Source: Agrococcus carbonis
GTDB taxonomy: Bacteria; Actinomycetota; Actinomycetes; Actinomycetales; Microbacteriaceae
DNA length: 64,000 bases
NCBI RefSeq assembly: GCF_900104705.1
Contig: NZ_LT629734.1
Location: 1,550,001-1,614,000 of the forward strand
Direction: 5' to 3'
Made by a program: the position numbers and the translations under genes. Below are positions 12,729 through 20,995 of this stretch, piece by piece. A model generated the notes under the pieces. It was not told the DNA's origin. It did not search any database and saw nothing but the letters and a program-made list of their open reading frames with translations. The first letter of the stretch is position 1. The number at the start of each line of letters is the position of its first letter.

Positions 12729-14132
12729 TCACGCGCGCGAGCGGATCCGCGCCGTGAGCTCGGTGACCTGCGTGTAGACCGAGCGGCGCTCCTGCATGAG
12801 CTTCTCGATCTTCTTGTTCGCGTACATCACGGTCGTGTGGTCGCGGTTGCCGAAGAGCTGCCCGATCTTGGGCAGCGACATGCTCGTCATCTCGCGGCAG
12901 AGGTACATGGCGATCTGCCGGGCGAGCGCGATCGTCTGCGACCGGGACGAGCCGTGGAGGTCGTCGACGGTGAGCTTGAAGTAGTTGGCGGTGTGGCTGA
13001 TGATGTCGCTCGGCGACACCGGCGCCTCCTCGTCGAACGAGAAGAGGTCCTTGAGCACCGTCTGCGCGAGCTCCATCGTGACCGGCAGCCGGTTGAGGCT
13101 CGCGAAGGCGGTGACGCGGATGAGCGTGCCCTCGAGCTCGCGGATGTTCGACTGCACCTTGTCGGCGATGACCGACAGCACCTCGGCGGGGATCTGGATG
13201 CGCTCCGCCTCGGCCTTCTTGCGCAGGATCGCGATGCGGGTCTCGAGGTCGGGTGCCGTCACGTCGGTGATCAGGCCCCACTCGAAGCGGCTCACCATGC
13301 GGTCCTCGAAGCCCTGCAGGTGCTTGGGCGCGACATCCGACGTGATGACGACCTGCTTGTTGTGGTCGTGCAGCGTGTTGAAGGTGTGGAAGAACGCCTC
13401 CTGCGTCGACTCCTTGCCCTTCAGGAACTGGATGTCGTCGATGAGCAGCACGTCGACCTCGCGGTAGCGCTGCTGGAACGACTGGTTGAGGTTGTTCGCG
13501 ATCGAGTTGATGAAGTCGTTCGTGAACTCCTCGCTCGAGACGTAGCGCACCCGGATGCCCGGGTACATGCCCTCGGCGTAGTGGCCGATCGCATGCAGGA
13601 GGTGCGTCTTGCCGAGCCCAGAGTCGCCGTAGATGAACAGCGGGTTGTAGGCCTTCGCCGGCGTCTCGGCGACGGCGAGGGCGGCGGCGTGCGCGAAGCG
13701 GTTCGAGCCGCCGATGACGAAGTTGTCGAAGACGTACTTCGGGTTCAGGCGGGAGTCGACGCGCCGCGAGCCCAGCTCGGCCGGCTCGCGCTCGTAGCTC
13801 GCCACGGGCGCGACGACGGGCTCGGACGCCGGGTCGTCGACGACGTCCGGCAGCGGCTCCTCGTGCTCGAGCTCAGGGTTCACGACGATCTTGAACTGCG
13901 TGATCTCCACAGCGTTGTCCACAAGCGCCTCGGTCACCGGCAGCCGCAGGCGCTGCTCGAGCATGTCGCGCGTCAGGTCGTTCGGCACGTCGAGGTAGAG
14001 CACCGTGCCCATGACGCCCTGCGGCTCGACGAGGTCGAGGAATCCGCGCAATGACGGGGGAATCCGCTGATCGGTCTCGAGGGTCTCGAGGACGGAGGAC
14101 CAGAGTCGTCCGGTGCTGTCGTCCGGGGCCAT
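12729..14132 (-). CDS. dnaA: Chromosomal replication initiator DnaA
   Basis: The AAA+ initiator that binds DnaA boxes and opens oriC; 467 residues. Domain I (about 1-85) and an acidic linker (EPLPDVVDDPASEPVVAP) precede the ATPase domain: NPKYVFDNFVIGGSNRFAHAAA, Walker A YGDSGLGKTHLLHAIG (near residue 168), Walker B VLLIDDIQFLKGKE, sensor II region NIRELEGTLIRVTAFA. The C-terminal DNA-binding domain contains SLPKIGQLFGNRDHTTVMYANKKIEKL. ATG 14132 gives the expected short N-terminus. Upstream DnaA boxes (14174-14194) suggest autoregulation. It is the first leftward gene of the origin cluster. Confidence 0.98.
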   Translation of the reverse strand: MAPDDSTGRLWSSVLETLETDQRIPPSLRGFLDLVEPQGVMGTVLYLDVPNDLTRDMLEQRLRLPVTEALVDNAVEITQFKIVVNPELEHEEPLPDVVDDPASEPVVAPVASYEREPAELGSRRVDSRLNPKYVFDNFVIGGSNRFAHAAALAVAETPAKAYNPLFIYGDSGLGKTHLLHAIGHYAEGMYPGIRVRYVSSEEFTNDFINSIANNLNQSFQQRYREVDVLLIDDIQFLKGKESTQEAFFHTFNTLHDHNKQVVITSDVAPKHLQGFEDRMVSRFEWGLITDVTAPDLETRIAILRKKAEAERIQIPAEVLSVIADKVQSNIRELEGTLIRVTAFASLNRLPVTMELAQTVLKDLFSFDEEAPVSPSDIISHTANYFKLTVDDLHGSSRSQTIALARQIAMYLCREMTSMSLPKIGQLFGNRDHTTVMYANKKIEKLMQERRSVYTQVTELTARIRSRA

Positions 14133-14465
14133 CGGGATGCGGTTTCCTCTCCGCGCGCAGTCGGGTCACGTTCGTGTCCACACCATTATCCACAGGTTCT
14201 GTGGACGCGCGGTCCACTCGTGGCGGTGCTCCATCGCACCCGCCACGGCGCGGATCAGTCGAGTCTGCACGCATAGCGCATTCCTGGCAAGTACCAGTTG
14301 CAGCTCCACGGCGTGCCGTGTATCCGAGCCGCGCGCCGTTGACCGGGCGCGCCCCGTCGCGTATGGTTGTCAGGTTGCCGCGCCCGCATGCGGCACATCG
14401 TCGAGCCCGTCGGCTCGCCCACTTCGACTTGCGGCGCGGATGTGCGCCGGACACGGGAGAACACC
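14133..14465. other. dnaA-rpmH divergent promoter region with DnaA boxes
   Basis: 333 bp without a gene. It contains GTGTCCACA (14174-14182), a perfect TTATCCACA DnaA box (14186-14194) and the degenerate TGTGGACGC (14200-14208), about 40-75 nt before dnaA, so DnaA very likely regulates its own gene; a second part of a bipartite origin is possible. The right half holds the rpmH promoter. Confidence 0.75.
14339..14367 (+). promoter_or_regulatory. rpmH promoter
   Basis: -35 TTGACC (14339-14344), 17-bp spacer, -10 TATGGT (14362-14367). This is the clearest housekeeping-sigma promoter in the window and would give a leader of roughly 90 nt for the rpmH-rnpA-yidD-yidC-jag-rsmG operon. Confidence 0.75.
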
Positions 14466-14603
14466 ATGAGCAAGCGCACGTTCCAGCCGAACAACCGCCG
14501 CCGCGCCAAGAAGCACGGCTTCCGCCTCCGGATGCGCACGCGCGCCGGCCGCGCCATCCTGGCCGCGCGTCGTCGCAAGGGCCGCAGCGAGCTCTCGGCC
14601 TGA
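14466..14603 (+). CDS. rpmH: 50S ribosomal protein bL34
   Basis: 45 residues, highly basic, with the complete bL34 sequence pattern ([19 protein letters not shown], then [19 protein letters not shown]). It is a small structural protein of the large ribosomal subunit. GGAGAACACC precedes ATG 14466. First gene of the rightward operon, followed after 12 bp by rnpA, as in most bacteria. Confidence 0.98.
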   Translation: MSKRTFQPNNRRRAKKHGFRLRMRTRAGRAILAARRRKGRSELSA

Positions 14604-14615
14604 TCCAGGCACGAG

Positions 14616-14942
14616 GTGCTCGCGAAGGCGAACCGGATCGTGCGCGGCGATGACTTCCGTCGCATCGTGCGCACCGGTCGCCGCGCGGGCGGCCAGCTCG
14701 CGGTGGTGCACCGCGCCGAACCCGAAGCGGCAGTCGCCCGCTTCGGGTTCATCGTGTCCAAGCAGGTCGGCAACGCCGTGATCCGCAACCGCGTGAAGCG
14801 GCGCCTGAGCGAGATCGTGCGCGCCGAGCTGCCGGGCATCGAGACGGCAGACATCGTCATCCGTGCCCTGCCCGCGGCCGGCACCGCCGACTTCGCTACA
14901 CTGAGGGCCGGCATCGCGCCGCTGCTGGTGCGTCGGTCGTGA
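14616..14942 (+). CDS. rnpA: Ribonuclease P protein component
   Basis: A 108-residue basic protein that helps RNase P RNA mature tRNA 5' ends. The family core is present: RFGFIVSKQVGNAVIRNRVKRRLSEIVR at about residues 42-69. The start is GTG 14616, with GGCACGAG just upstream. Its stop overlaps the GTG of yidD (GTGA), so translation is coupled. The RNA partner gene rnpB is not in this window. Confidence 0.95.
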   Translation: MLAKANRIVRGDDFRRIVRTGRRAGGQLAVVHRAEPEAAVARFGFIVSKQVGNAVIRNRVKRRLSEIVRAELPGIETADIVIRALPAAGTADFATLRAGIAPLLVRRS

Positions 14943-15241
14943 GCCAGATCCTGTCGGGGTTGCGGCTGCTGCCGCGCAACATCTGCGTCGCGATCCTCGT
15001 CGCCTACCGCGCGGTGATCTCACCGCTCTACGGCGACGTGTGCCGCTACTACCCCAGCTGCTCCCGCTACACCATGCAGGCGATCCAGCAGCACGGAGTG
15101 GTGCGCGGCATCTGGTTCGGAGCGACGCGCATCCTCCGCTGCCACCCGTGGGCAGCCGGAGGGGTCGACGACATCCCAGAGCCGCGCGAGCGGTTCGCAA
15201 CGACACGGGCGGGGTTCGTGCTCGCCCGCAAGGAGCAGTGA
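14939..15241 (+). CDS. yidD: Membrane protein insertion efficiency factor YidD
   Basis: A 100-residue membrane-associated protein that assists YidC-dependent insertion. The family signature is complete: YRAVISPLYGDVCRYYPSCSRYTMQAIQQHGVVRG and ILRCHPWAAGGVDDIP, including the conserved cysteines. GTG 14939 overlaps the rnpA stop. It lies directly before yidC, the conserved order. Confidence 0.96.
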   Translation: MSQILSGLRLLPRNICVAILVAYRAVISPLYGDVCRYYPSCSRYTMQAIQQHGVVRGIWFGATRILRCHPWAAGGVDDIPEPRERFATTRAGFVLARKEQ

Positions 15242-15245
15242 CAGC

Positions 15246-16205
15246 TTGGACATCTTCGCCCTGCTGATGTGGCCCATCAAGTGGGTCATCGAGGCGATCC
15301 TCGTCGGATTCCACTGGCTCGTGACGACCCTCGGCGGTGACCCCGGCTCCGGCCTGACGTGGGTGCTGTCGATCGTCGGCCTCGTGCTCGTGATCCGCAG
15401 CGCCATGATCCCGCTGACGGTGCGGCAGATCGTCTCGTCGCGGAAGTCGCTCGAGATCCAGCCCGAGATCCAGCGCATCCAGAAGAAGTACAAGGGCAAG
15501 AAGGACCAGTTCTCGCGCGAGGCGATGCAGCGCGAGACGATGGAGGCCTACAAGAAGGCCGGCACCAACCCCTTCGCGTCGTGCCTCCCCCTGCTGATCC
15601 AGATGCCGATCTTCCTCGGCCTCGTGCAGGTGCTGACCGACGCCAACAACCAGAAGCCCGGCGTCGGGCTCCTGACGGTCGACCTCGCGACGCTCTTCAG
15701 CAACTCGACGCTCTTCGGCGCCGTGCCGCTGCACATGACGATGCAGGCGGGCTTCGCCCAGGGCTCGGTGCCCGTCATCATCACGGCGATCGTGCTCACG
15801 CTGATCATGTGTGCGACGCAGTTCTACACGCAGCTGCAGATCATGACGAAGAACCAGACGCCGGCGATGAAGGAGTCGCCGATGTACAAGCAGCAGCGCA
15901 TCCTGCTGTACATCATCCCGGTGTTCCTGCTGGTGTCGGCCTGGCTCTTCCCGCTCGGCACGATGTTCTACTGGCTCGTGTCGAACGTCTACACGCTCGT
16001 GCAGCAGCTCATCATCATCAACAAGCTGCCCACGCCCGGCTCCGAGGCGGCGCTCGCCCGGGAGGCGCGCATGGCGCGCAAGCGGCAGCGGATGGGCCTC
16101 CCGCCGCTCGACGAGGAGCAGGCCGAGACGGCTGCCGAGATCGACCTCAAGACGCAGCGGCAGCAGCCGAAGTCCAAGAAGCCGAAGTCGCAGCGAGAGG
16201 GCTGA
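15246..16205 (+). CDS. yidC: Membrane protein insertase YidC/Oxa1
   Basis: A 319-residue insertase in the cytoplasmic membrane. The start is a TTG at 15246, supported by AAGGAG 11 nt upstream and by the typical N-terminus MDIFALLMWPIKWVIEAIL. Visible features: TM1, TM2 (WVLSIVGLVLVIRSAMIPLTVRQ with the conserved groove arginine), the cytoplasmic hairpin (EIQRIQKKYKGKKDQFSREAMQRE), CLPLLIQMPIFLGLVQVL, two further membrane segments and a basic C-terminal tail (QQPKSKKPKSQREG) for ribosome contact. It is of the short Gram-positive type without the large periplasmic domain. Confidence 0.95.
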   Translation: MDIFALLMWPIKWVIEAILVGFHWLVTTLGGDPGSGLTWVLSIVGLVLVIRSAMIPLTVRQIVSSRKSLEIQPEIQRIQKKYKGKKDQFSREAMQRETMEAYKKAGTNPFASCLPLLIQMPIFLGLVQVLTDANNQKPGVGLLTVDLATLFSNSTLFGAVPLHMTMQAGFAQGSVPVIITAIVLTLIMCATQFYTQLQIMTKNQTPAMKESPMYKQQRILLYIIPVFLLVSAWLFPLGTMFYWLVSNVYTLVQQLIIINKLPTPGSEAALAREARMARKRQRMGLPPLDEEQAETAAEIDLKTQRQQPKSKKPKSQREG

Positions 16206-16208
16206 CGC

Positions 16209-16694
16209 ATGACGGAGCAGACCGCACCCGTGCAGGACGACCAGGGCCAGCCCGACGAGGGCGACATCGCGGCCGACTACATCGAGGGCCTGCTCGACAT
16301 CGCCGATCTGGACGGCGACATCGAGATCGAGCAGACGGACGCGCGCACGACCCTCGTGGTCGGCGAGGCGGACGACGACCTGGGCGGGCTCTCGAAGCCC
16401 GAGGTCGTCGCGGCGCTGCAGGAGCTGACGCGACTCGCCGTGCAGCAGCAGACTGGTGAGTTCTCGCGCATCGTGCTCGACGTTGCGGGTTCCCGCGATG
16501 CGCGTGCCGAGGCACTGCAGGCGATCGTCGACCGCGCCGCCGCGTCGCTCGCAGACGGTGCTGACCGGGTGGCGCTCGAGCCGATGTCCTCCTACGAGCG
16601 CAAGCTCGTGCACGACCTCGTGCGCGAGCGCGGGCTGATGAGCGAGTCCGAGGGCGAGGGCCAGGGCCGCCACATCGTCGTGCTGCCTGCCTGA
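16209..16694 (+). CDS. jag: R3H-domain RNA-binding protein Jag/KhpB
   Basis: 161 residues. After an acidic N-terminus come a KH-like domain (ADYIEGLLDIADLDGDIEIEQTD to LQELTRLAVQQQTGEF, about residues 22-90) and an R3H domain (PMSSYERKLVHDLVRERGLMSES, about 124-146). KhpB proteins bind small RNAs and mRNAs together with KhpA. The gene lies between yidC and rsmG with 3-4 bp gaps, its usual operon place. Confidence 0.93.
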   Translation: MTEQTAPVQDDQGQPDEGDIAADYIEGLLDIADLDGDIEIEQTDARTTLVVGEADDDLGGLSKPEVVAALQELTRLAVQQQTGEFSRIVLDVAGSRDARAEALQAIVDRAAASLADGADRVALEPMSSYERKLVHDLVRERGLMSESEGEGQGRHIVVLPA

Positions 16695-16698
16695 CCGG

Positions 16699-17349
16699 AT
16701 GACCGACGCCACTCCCCCGCAGGTCGAGGCCGAGCCCGAGGTCGCGGCGACGCTCTTCGGCGACCGCCTCGAACTCGCGCGCTCGTACACCGCGTCGCTC
16801 GCAGAGCACGGCGAGACGTTGGGGCTCATCGGCCCGCGCGAGCTGCCGCAGCTGTGGAGTCGACATATCCTCAACTCTGCATTGCTCGCACCACTGCTGC
16901 GCGGGCGCGTGGGCGACGTGGGGTCCGGAGCGGGCCTGCCCGGGCTTCTGCTGGCGATCGCGCGCCCCGACGTCGAGCTCACGCTCATCGAGCCGATGGA
17001 GCGGCGCACCGAGTGGCTGCAGTCCGAAGTCGATCGGATGGGGCTCGACAACGTGACGGTGCTCCGTGCGCGGGCTGAGGAGCTGCCTGGCTCTGGGACG
17101 CTCCTCCCCCTCGATCAGGTGACCGCGCGCGCGGTCTCGGCGCTCCGCACGCTCATCCCGCTGACCGCACCTCTCGTGCGCAGCGGCGGCGAGCTCGTGC
17201 TCATGAAAGGCGGTCGCGCCGAGGAGGAGATCGACGCGGCGCAGAAGGTGATCCGCAGGCACCGGCTCCACGATGTCGAGGTGCTCGAGCTGGGCGCCGA
17301 TCTGGGACTCTACGTCACTCGGGTCGTGCGCGCAGTCGTCGACCCCTGA
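16699..17349 (+). CDS. rsmG: 16S rRNA (guanine-N7) methyltransferase RsmG
   Basis: 216 residues; methylates G527 (E. coli numbering) of 16S rRNA using SAM. The SAM-binding motif is GDVGSGAGLPGLLLAIARPDVELTLIEPM (about residues 72-100); ELPQLWSRHILNSALL precedes it and QVTARAVSALRTLIPLTAPLV follows. Loss of RsmG gives low-level streptomycin resistance in other bacteria. It ends the rpmH-led operon; a 14-bp palindrome (17356-17369) follows the stop by 6 nt. Confidence 0.95.
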   Translation: MTDATPPQVEAEPEVAATLFGDRLELARSYTASLAEHGETLGLIGPRELPQLWSRHILNSALLAPLLRGRVGDVGSGAGLPGLLLAIARPDVELTLIEPMERRTEWLQSEVDRMGLDNVTVLRARAEELPGSGTLLPLDQVTARAVSALRTLIPLTAPLVRSGGELVLMKGGRAEEEIDAAQKVIRRHRLHDVEVLELGADLGLYVTRVVRAVVDP

Positions 17350-17355
17350 TCCGGC

Positions 17356-17369
17356 GTTCCCGCGGGAAC
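17356..17369. repeat. 14-bp palindrome after rsmG
   Basis: GTTCCCGCGGGAAC is a perfect palindrome 6 nt beyond the rsmG stop. Without a loop it is a poor terminator hairpin; a protein-binding site is possible. Confidence 0.4.
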
Positions 17370-17796
17370 CGCGGCTGCGTGCGGCCGTCATATCCGCCTC
17401 TGCCGCCGATGTCTCGCGCGATGTGGGACGCGCTCCACGACGCAGCGCGCACGCGCTTGAGCAGGAGCTGCGACCTGCGCGCTTCATCCCGCGCACCCCG
17501 AGTGCCTGAGCCGCCGGCGCAGATCCGCGCGCGGGGGCGGTCGCTGGTCTCGTCGGCAGCAGCGAGCCCGCACGAGGCACAGTGTTGGTCGTGCTCCGAG
17601 CGGTGTCCGTGGAGGTGCCACGTCGCCTCCACCTCCTCAAGGCGGACCCCCCGCGGTCCGTTCGCCGGATGGGTCACGTCGGGCGCGCCCTAACCGCGGG
17701 CATCGACTTCGATGCAGGCGCCGCGGCCGTTCCCCTGAAGCTGATGACTCTCGTTCGCGCCGGTCGTGCAGGACTTCCACCGCTGCCGCATCGATG

Positions 17797-17812
17797 CGTT
17801 CCACGTGAAACA
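17797..17812. promoter_or_regulatory. parS: parS site 1 (one mismatch)
   Basis: CGTTCCACGTGAAACA differs from the parS consensus TGTTNCACGTGAAACA at the first base only. Confidence 0.85.
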
Positions 17813-18001
17813 TGCCGAGCTGACGGAGACTGCCCTGCCAGGTCGGCTCTGAACCGAACTGCGGCCGGTTGGGCCCGCGGCACACGTTCATTCGCGGGTC
17901 ACAGCCACCCTGCCGCAACTGCGCCGGCGCAGGCCGCGCGGGGCGCGAGCTCCAAGGATCACGTGGACTCTCGCCGCACGGTAGTCGCCGACACTGCGCG
18001 G

Positions 18002-18017
18002 TGTTTCACGTGAAACA
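18002..18017. promoter_or_regulatory. parS: parS site 2 (perfect)
   Basis: TGTTTCACGTGAAACA, a perfect 16-bp palindrome, extended by one base pair on each side (18001-18018). Confidence 0.95.
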
Positions 18018-18325
18018 CTGACGTATACCCGCGGAGACGGAATCGTCGCTCGCGCGGCGGCGACTGATGCGAGTCAGCAGCCCGAGCTCCACGAACGGCG
18101 TCCTCCCGTCCAGTGCCCATGGCTCGGCGAACGCTGCGACTCGCGGGGATGCGCGCTGACCCGGAGATGGGAGCTGCGGGGTACCGAGTTGACTGTGTGC
18201 GCGTCTCGCGTGGCGGTGGCGGAGAAGAAGTGCGCTGTACGACGTGTCGGTCACCATCCTGGGTACGCGAGCGTCGATCCTCGGGGACTTCACGCCATCC
18301 CGGACCGTTCGCGGCGAGGATCCGA

Positions 18326-18341
18326 TGTTTCACGTGAAACG
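18326..18341. promoter_or_regulatory. parS: parS site 3 (one mismatch)
   Basis: TGTTTCACGTGAAACG, with only the last base off consensus. Confidence 0.9.
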
Positions 18342-18473
18342 GTTCCCGGTCATGAGAGCGATCGATGACGACCGAGTGATGGTTGCACGAAGCGTCCGTA
18401 TCCAGGTAGCCCCCCGGGTAGCCGGCACAGCGACGGCCCTCCGGGGGCGGTTCGCCGGGGCGGCGGGTGCGTG

Positions 18474-18489
18474 TGTTTCACGTGAAACA
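18474..18489. promoter_or_regulatory. parS: parS site 4 (perfect)
   Basis: TGTTTCACGTGAAACA, identical to site 2. Confidence 0.95.
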
Positions 18490-18516
18490 GCGAAAGCGGC
18501 AATCACGTGATGGCGG

Positions 18517-18790
18517 TCGTCCACAGAGCCGGCAACGGGTCACGTCGGCGGGCTAGCTTCGCCCCAGCAGCCAGAGAGCGTCCTCCCCCCAGGCGGGCCC
18601 GTTCGTACCCAGGGGTGTGGACAACTGTGGAGAACTCCGGCTCGCTGTACGACGCGCATCCGAGGCGTCGGACCGCTCAGCGCCCGGATTCCGCGTATTT
18701 CCGCGGGATTTCGGACGCTGTTTCGCCATTCCGTGAGCTCAGGTTCCAGTCGAACGTACGACAGCGTTCTCCACAGCCCTGTGGAGAACG
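18517..18790. promoter_or_regulatory. DnaA-box-like cluster upstream of parA
   Basis: Five 9-mers: TCGTCCACA (18517-18525), the complement of a perfect TTGTCCACA (18616-18624), and three copies of TTCTCCACA or its complement (18626-18634, 18767-18775, 18780-18788). The last two form a perfect 12-bp inverted repeat, 18765-18776 against 18779-18790, with a 2-bp spacer. DnaA binding is inferred from similarity to the TTATCCACA/TTGTCCACA consensus. Confidence 0.6.
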
Positions 18791-18905
18791 GATGTGCAGA
18801 CCCAGCGACACACCCTCGGCGAGGCCGCGCCCGACTTTGCGAAAGCGCGTCGGCACGCCAGACTGGAGGTCTCACACCACGTGCTCGAACGCCGCCGCCG
18901 CGCGA

Positions 18906-18921
18906 TGTTCCACGTGAAACA
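18906..18921. promoter_or_regulatory. parS: parS site 5, in the parA leader
   Basis: TGTTCCACGTGAAACA matches the consensus fully (N = C). It ends 17 nt before the parA start, so ParB bound here would probably repress parAB. Confidence 0.92.
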
Positions 18922-18938
18922 TCGACCGGAAGGCACGC

Positions 18939-19823
18939 GTGAACACGGGCAAGTTCGACACCACCCCGATCGCTCGCGAGCTGGCGGCGATGGCACGACG
19001 TCGACAGGCCCTGGCATCGCAGGAGCTCCCCCTTCCCGCGCGGACGCGCATCATCACCGTCGTCAACCAGAAGGGCGGCGTGGGGAAGACGACGTCGGCC
19101 GTGAACCTCGCCGCTGCGCTGGCGCAAGCCGGTGCGCGAGTGCTGGTGCTGGATCTCGATCCGCAGGGCAATGCGTCGACCGCGCTGGGCATCGACCACC
19201 ACGCGGACGTCATGAGCACGTACGACGTGCTCATCGACGGCGAGCCCCTCGGCACCGCGGTGGCCACCAGTCCGCAGAGCCCGCGCATCCAGGTGGTGCC
19301 TTCGACGATCCACCTCGCCGGTGCCGACCTCGAGCTCGCGGGCATGGAGCGCCGCGAGCACCGCCTGCGGGAGGCGCTCGACGCTCACCTCTCGACGATG
19401 GCGGAGCCGCCCCATTACGTCTTCATCGACTGTCCGCCGTCGCTCGGCCTGCTCACGATCAACGCCTTCACCGCCGCGACCGAGGTGCTGCTACCGATCC
19501 AGTGCGAGTACTACGCGCTCGAGGGCGTGACGCAGCTGCTCGACACGATCGGGCGCATCCAAGCGCACCTGAACCCGAAGCTGCAGGTCAGCACGGTCCT
19601 GCTCACCATGTTCGACGGCCGGACCCTGCTGTCGCGCCAGGTGGTCGACGAGGTGCGATCGCACTTTCCCGAGCAGACCCTCGAGACGATCATCCCGCGA
19701 TCCGTGCGCGTCTCCGAGGCGCCGGGCTACGGCCAGACCGTCATCGCCTACGACCCCAACTCGCCGGGCGCGCTCTCCTACAGGGAAGCGGCCGCCGAGA
19801 TCGCACGCAGAGGAGCGGCATGA
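18939..19823 (+). CDS. parA: Chromosome-partitioning ATPase ParA
   Basis: A 294-residue deviant Walker ATPase that moves ParB-parS complexes and so segregates origins. The deviant Walker A is VVNQKGGVGKTTSAVNLAAAL (near residue 43, with the signature lysine), Walker A' is VLVLDLDPQGNASTALG, and Walker B is HYVFIDCPPSLGLLTINAF. GTG 18939 has GGAAGG 6 nt upstream. Its stop overlaps the parB start (ATGA). A parS site lies in its leader, pointing to ParB autoregulation. Confidence 0.96.
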   Translation: MNTGKFDTTPIARELAAMARRRQALASQELPLPARTRIITVVNQKGGVGKTTSAVNLAAALAQAGARVLVLDLDPQGNASTALGIDHHADVMSTYDVLIDGEPLGTAVATSPQSPRIQVVPSTIHLAGADLELAGMERREHRLREALDAHLSTMAEPPHYVFIDCPPSLGLLTINAFTAATEVLLPIQCEYYALEGVTQLLDTIGRIQAHLNPKLQVSTVLLTMFDGRTLLSRQVVDEVRSHFPEQTLETIIPRSVRVSEAPGYGQTVIAYDPNSPGALSYREAAAEIARRGAA

Positions 19824-20857
19824 GCAAGAAGGCAGGGCTGGGGCGCGGCATCGGCGCCCTGATCCCCACCGGTCCCACCCCCGCGGCCGAGCCGGCCGCC
19901 CGGCCCGACGGGCAGGCGCCCGAGACCTCGACCCCGACCCGACGGCGTCGAGCGCCGAAGCCCGGCAGCCGGCCCGTCGACGTCTTCTTCTCGGGCGAAG
20001 AGGACGCGCACGAGCTGCTCGAGGTGCCGGGAGCGACGCTCGCCTCGGTCGCTCCCGGGGAGATTCGCCCGAATGCGAGCCAGCCGCGCACGGTGTTCGA
20101 CGAGGATGACCTGAGCGAGCTCGAGCACTCGATCCGCGAGTTCGGTGTGCTGCAGCCCATCGTCGTCCGCCCGGTGGATGACGCCGGCGACGGCACGAAG
20201 TACGAGCTCATCATGGGGGAGCGGCGCTGGCGCGCGAGCCAGCGGGCCGGCCTCGACACGATCCCCGCGATCGTCAAGGACACCCCGGACGACGCCATGC
20301 TGCGCGATGCGCTGCTCGAGAACCTCCATCGCGCGCAGCTGAACCCGCTCGAGGAAGCGTCCGCGTACCAGCAGCTGATGGAGGACTTCGCCATCACCCA
20401 GGATGAGCTCTCGAAGCGCATCGGCCGCAGCCGACCGCAGATCTCGAACACCATCCGCCTGCTGAAGCTGCCGGAGTCGGTGCAGTCGCGCGTCGCGAGC
20501 GGCGTGCTGTCGGCCGGCCACGCGCGCGCGATCCTCTCGCTGTCCTCCGTCGAGGCGCAGGAGCAGCTGGCGGCGAAGATCGTCAATGAGGATCTCTCAG
20601 TTCGCGCGGCGGAGGCAGCGGCAGGGCTGCTCCAGCCGCGCACGCCGCGTCGCACCCCCACGAAGGGCGCGGTGCAGCACGGCCTCGACGAGATCGCCAC
20701 CCGCCTCGAGGACCGGCTCGACACGCGCGTGCGCATCGCGCTCGGCCGCTCCAAGGGCAGCCTCACGATCGACTTCGCGACCGTCGCCGACCTGAACCGC
20801 ATCCTGGGCGAGCTGGGGGAGCAGGGGTTCGGCGGGGCTGTGCCGACTGAGGACTGA
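19820..20857 (+). CDS. parB: Chromosome-partitioning protein ParB
   Basis: A 345-residue CTPase that loads at parS and spreads on DNA. N-terminal SKKAGLGRGIGALIP is the ParA-contact motif. The ParB/Srx CTP-binding domain shows GEIRPNASQPRTVFDEDDLSELEHSIREFGVLQPIVVRP, ELIMGERRWRASQRAG (GERRxRA) and LLENLHRAQLNPLEEA (ENxxR-like). The HTH is DELSKRIGRSRPQISNTIRLLKLP. The C-terminal dimerisation segment ends in EQGFGGAVPTED. Followed by a strong terminator. Confidence 0.97.
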   Translation: MSKKAGLGRGIGALIPTGPTPAAEPAARPDGQAPETSTPTRRRRAPKPGSRPVDVFFSGEEDAHELLEVPGATLASVAPGEIRPNASQPRTVFDEDDLSELEHSIREFGVLQPIVVRPVDDAGDGTKYELIMGERRWRASQRAGLDTIPAIVKDTPDDAMLRDALLENLHRAQLNPLEEASAYQQLMEDFAITQDELSKRIGRSRPQISNTIRLLKLPESVQSRVASGVLSAGHARAILSLSSVEAQEQLAAKIVNEDLSVRAAEAAAGLLQPRTPRRTPTKGAVQHGLDEIATRLEDRLDTRVRIALGRSKGSLTIDFATVADLNRILGELGEQGFGGAVPTED

Positions 20858-20868
20858 ACGCAAAGGAC

Positions 20869-20904
20869 GAAGGGCCCGCCGGATGTGCATCCGGCGGGCC
20901 CTTC
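20869..20904 (+). terminator. parAB terminator
   Basis: Perfect 16-bp stem (20869-20884 with 20889-20904) and GTGC loop, 11 nt after the parB stop. The convergent trxA side could also use it. Confidence 0.85.
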
Positions 20905-20906
20905 TG

Positions 20907-20949
20907 GGTCTCGTGACGCGAGTCGGCTGCGCCGACGCGCTCCTCGACC
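20907..20949. repeat. REP-like palindrome between parB and trxA
   Basis: GGTCTCGTGACGCG ... GCGCTCCTCGACC with inner GTCGGC/GCCGAC pairing, directly beside the parAB terminator. Nearly identical in its ends to 8282-8324 and to the reverse complement of 12478-12520. Confidence 0.75.
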
Positions 20950-20995
20950 GACGGGGGAACGGAGTCGGTGGCGCCGACGCTGCCCCTCGCAGAGG

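Larger units (their letters stand above)
17350..18938. other. Gene-free centromere region with parS sites and DnaA-box-like motifs
   Basis: 1.6 kb with no convincing coding sequence. Open frames here lack ribosome-binding sites, have no family signatures and are interrupted by the parS palindromes. It contains five parS sites, five DnaA-box-like 9-mers between 18517 and 18788, and a 12-bp inverted repeat. The parAB promoter lies at the right end. Such a long silent gap beside the origin is best read as the chromosome-segregation locus. Confidence 0.75.

Noticed and set aside
17582..18013. Possible protein-coding genes in the rsmG-parA gap
   Set aside because: Frames lack ribosome-binding sites and family features and run across parS palindromes; non-coding centromere DNA explains the gap better.
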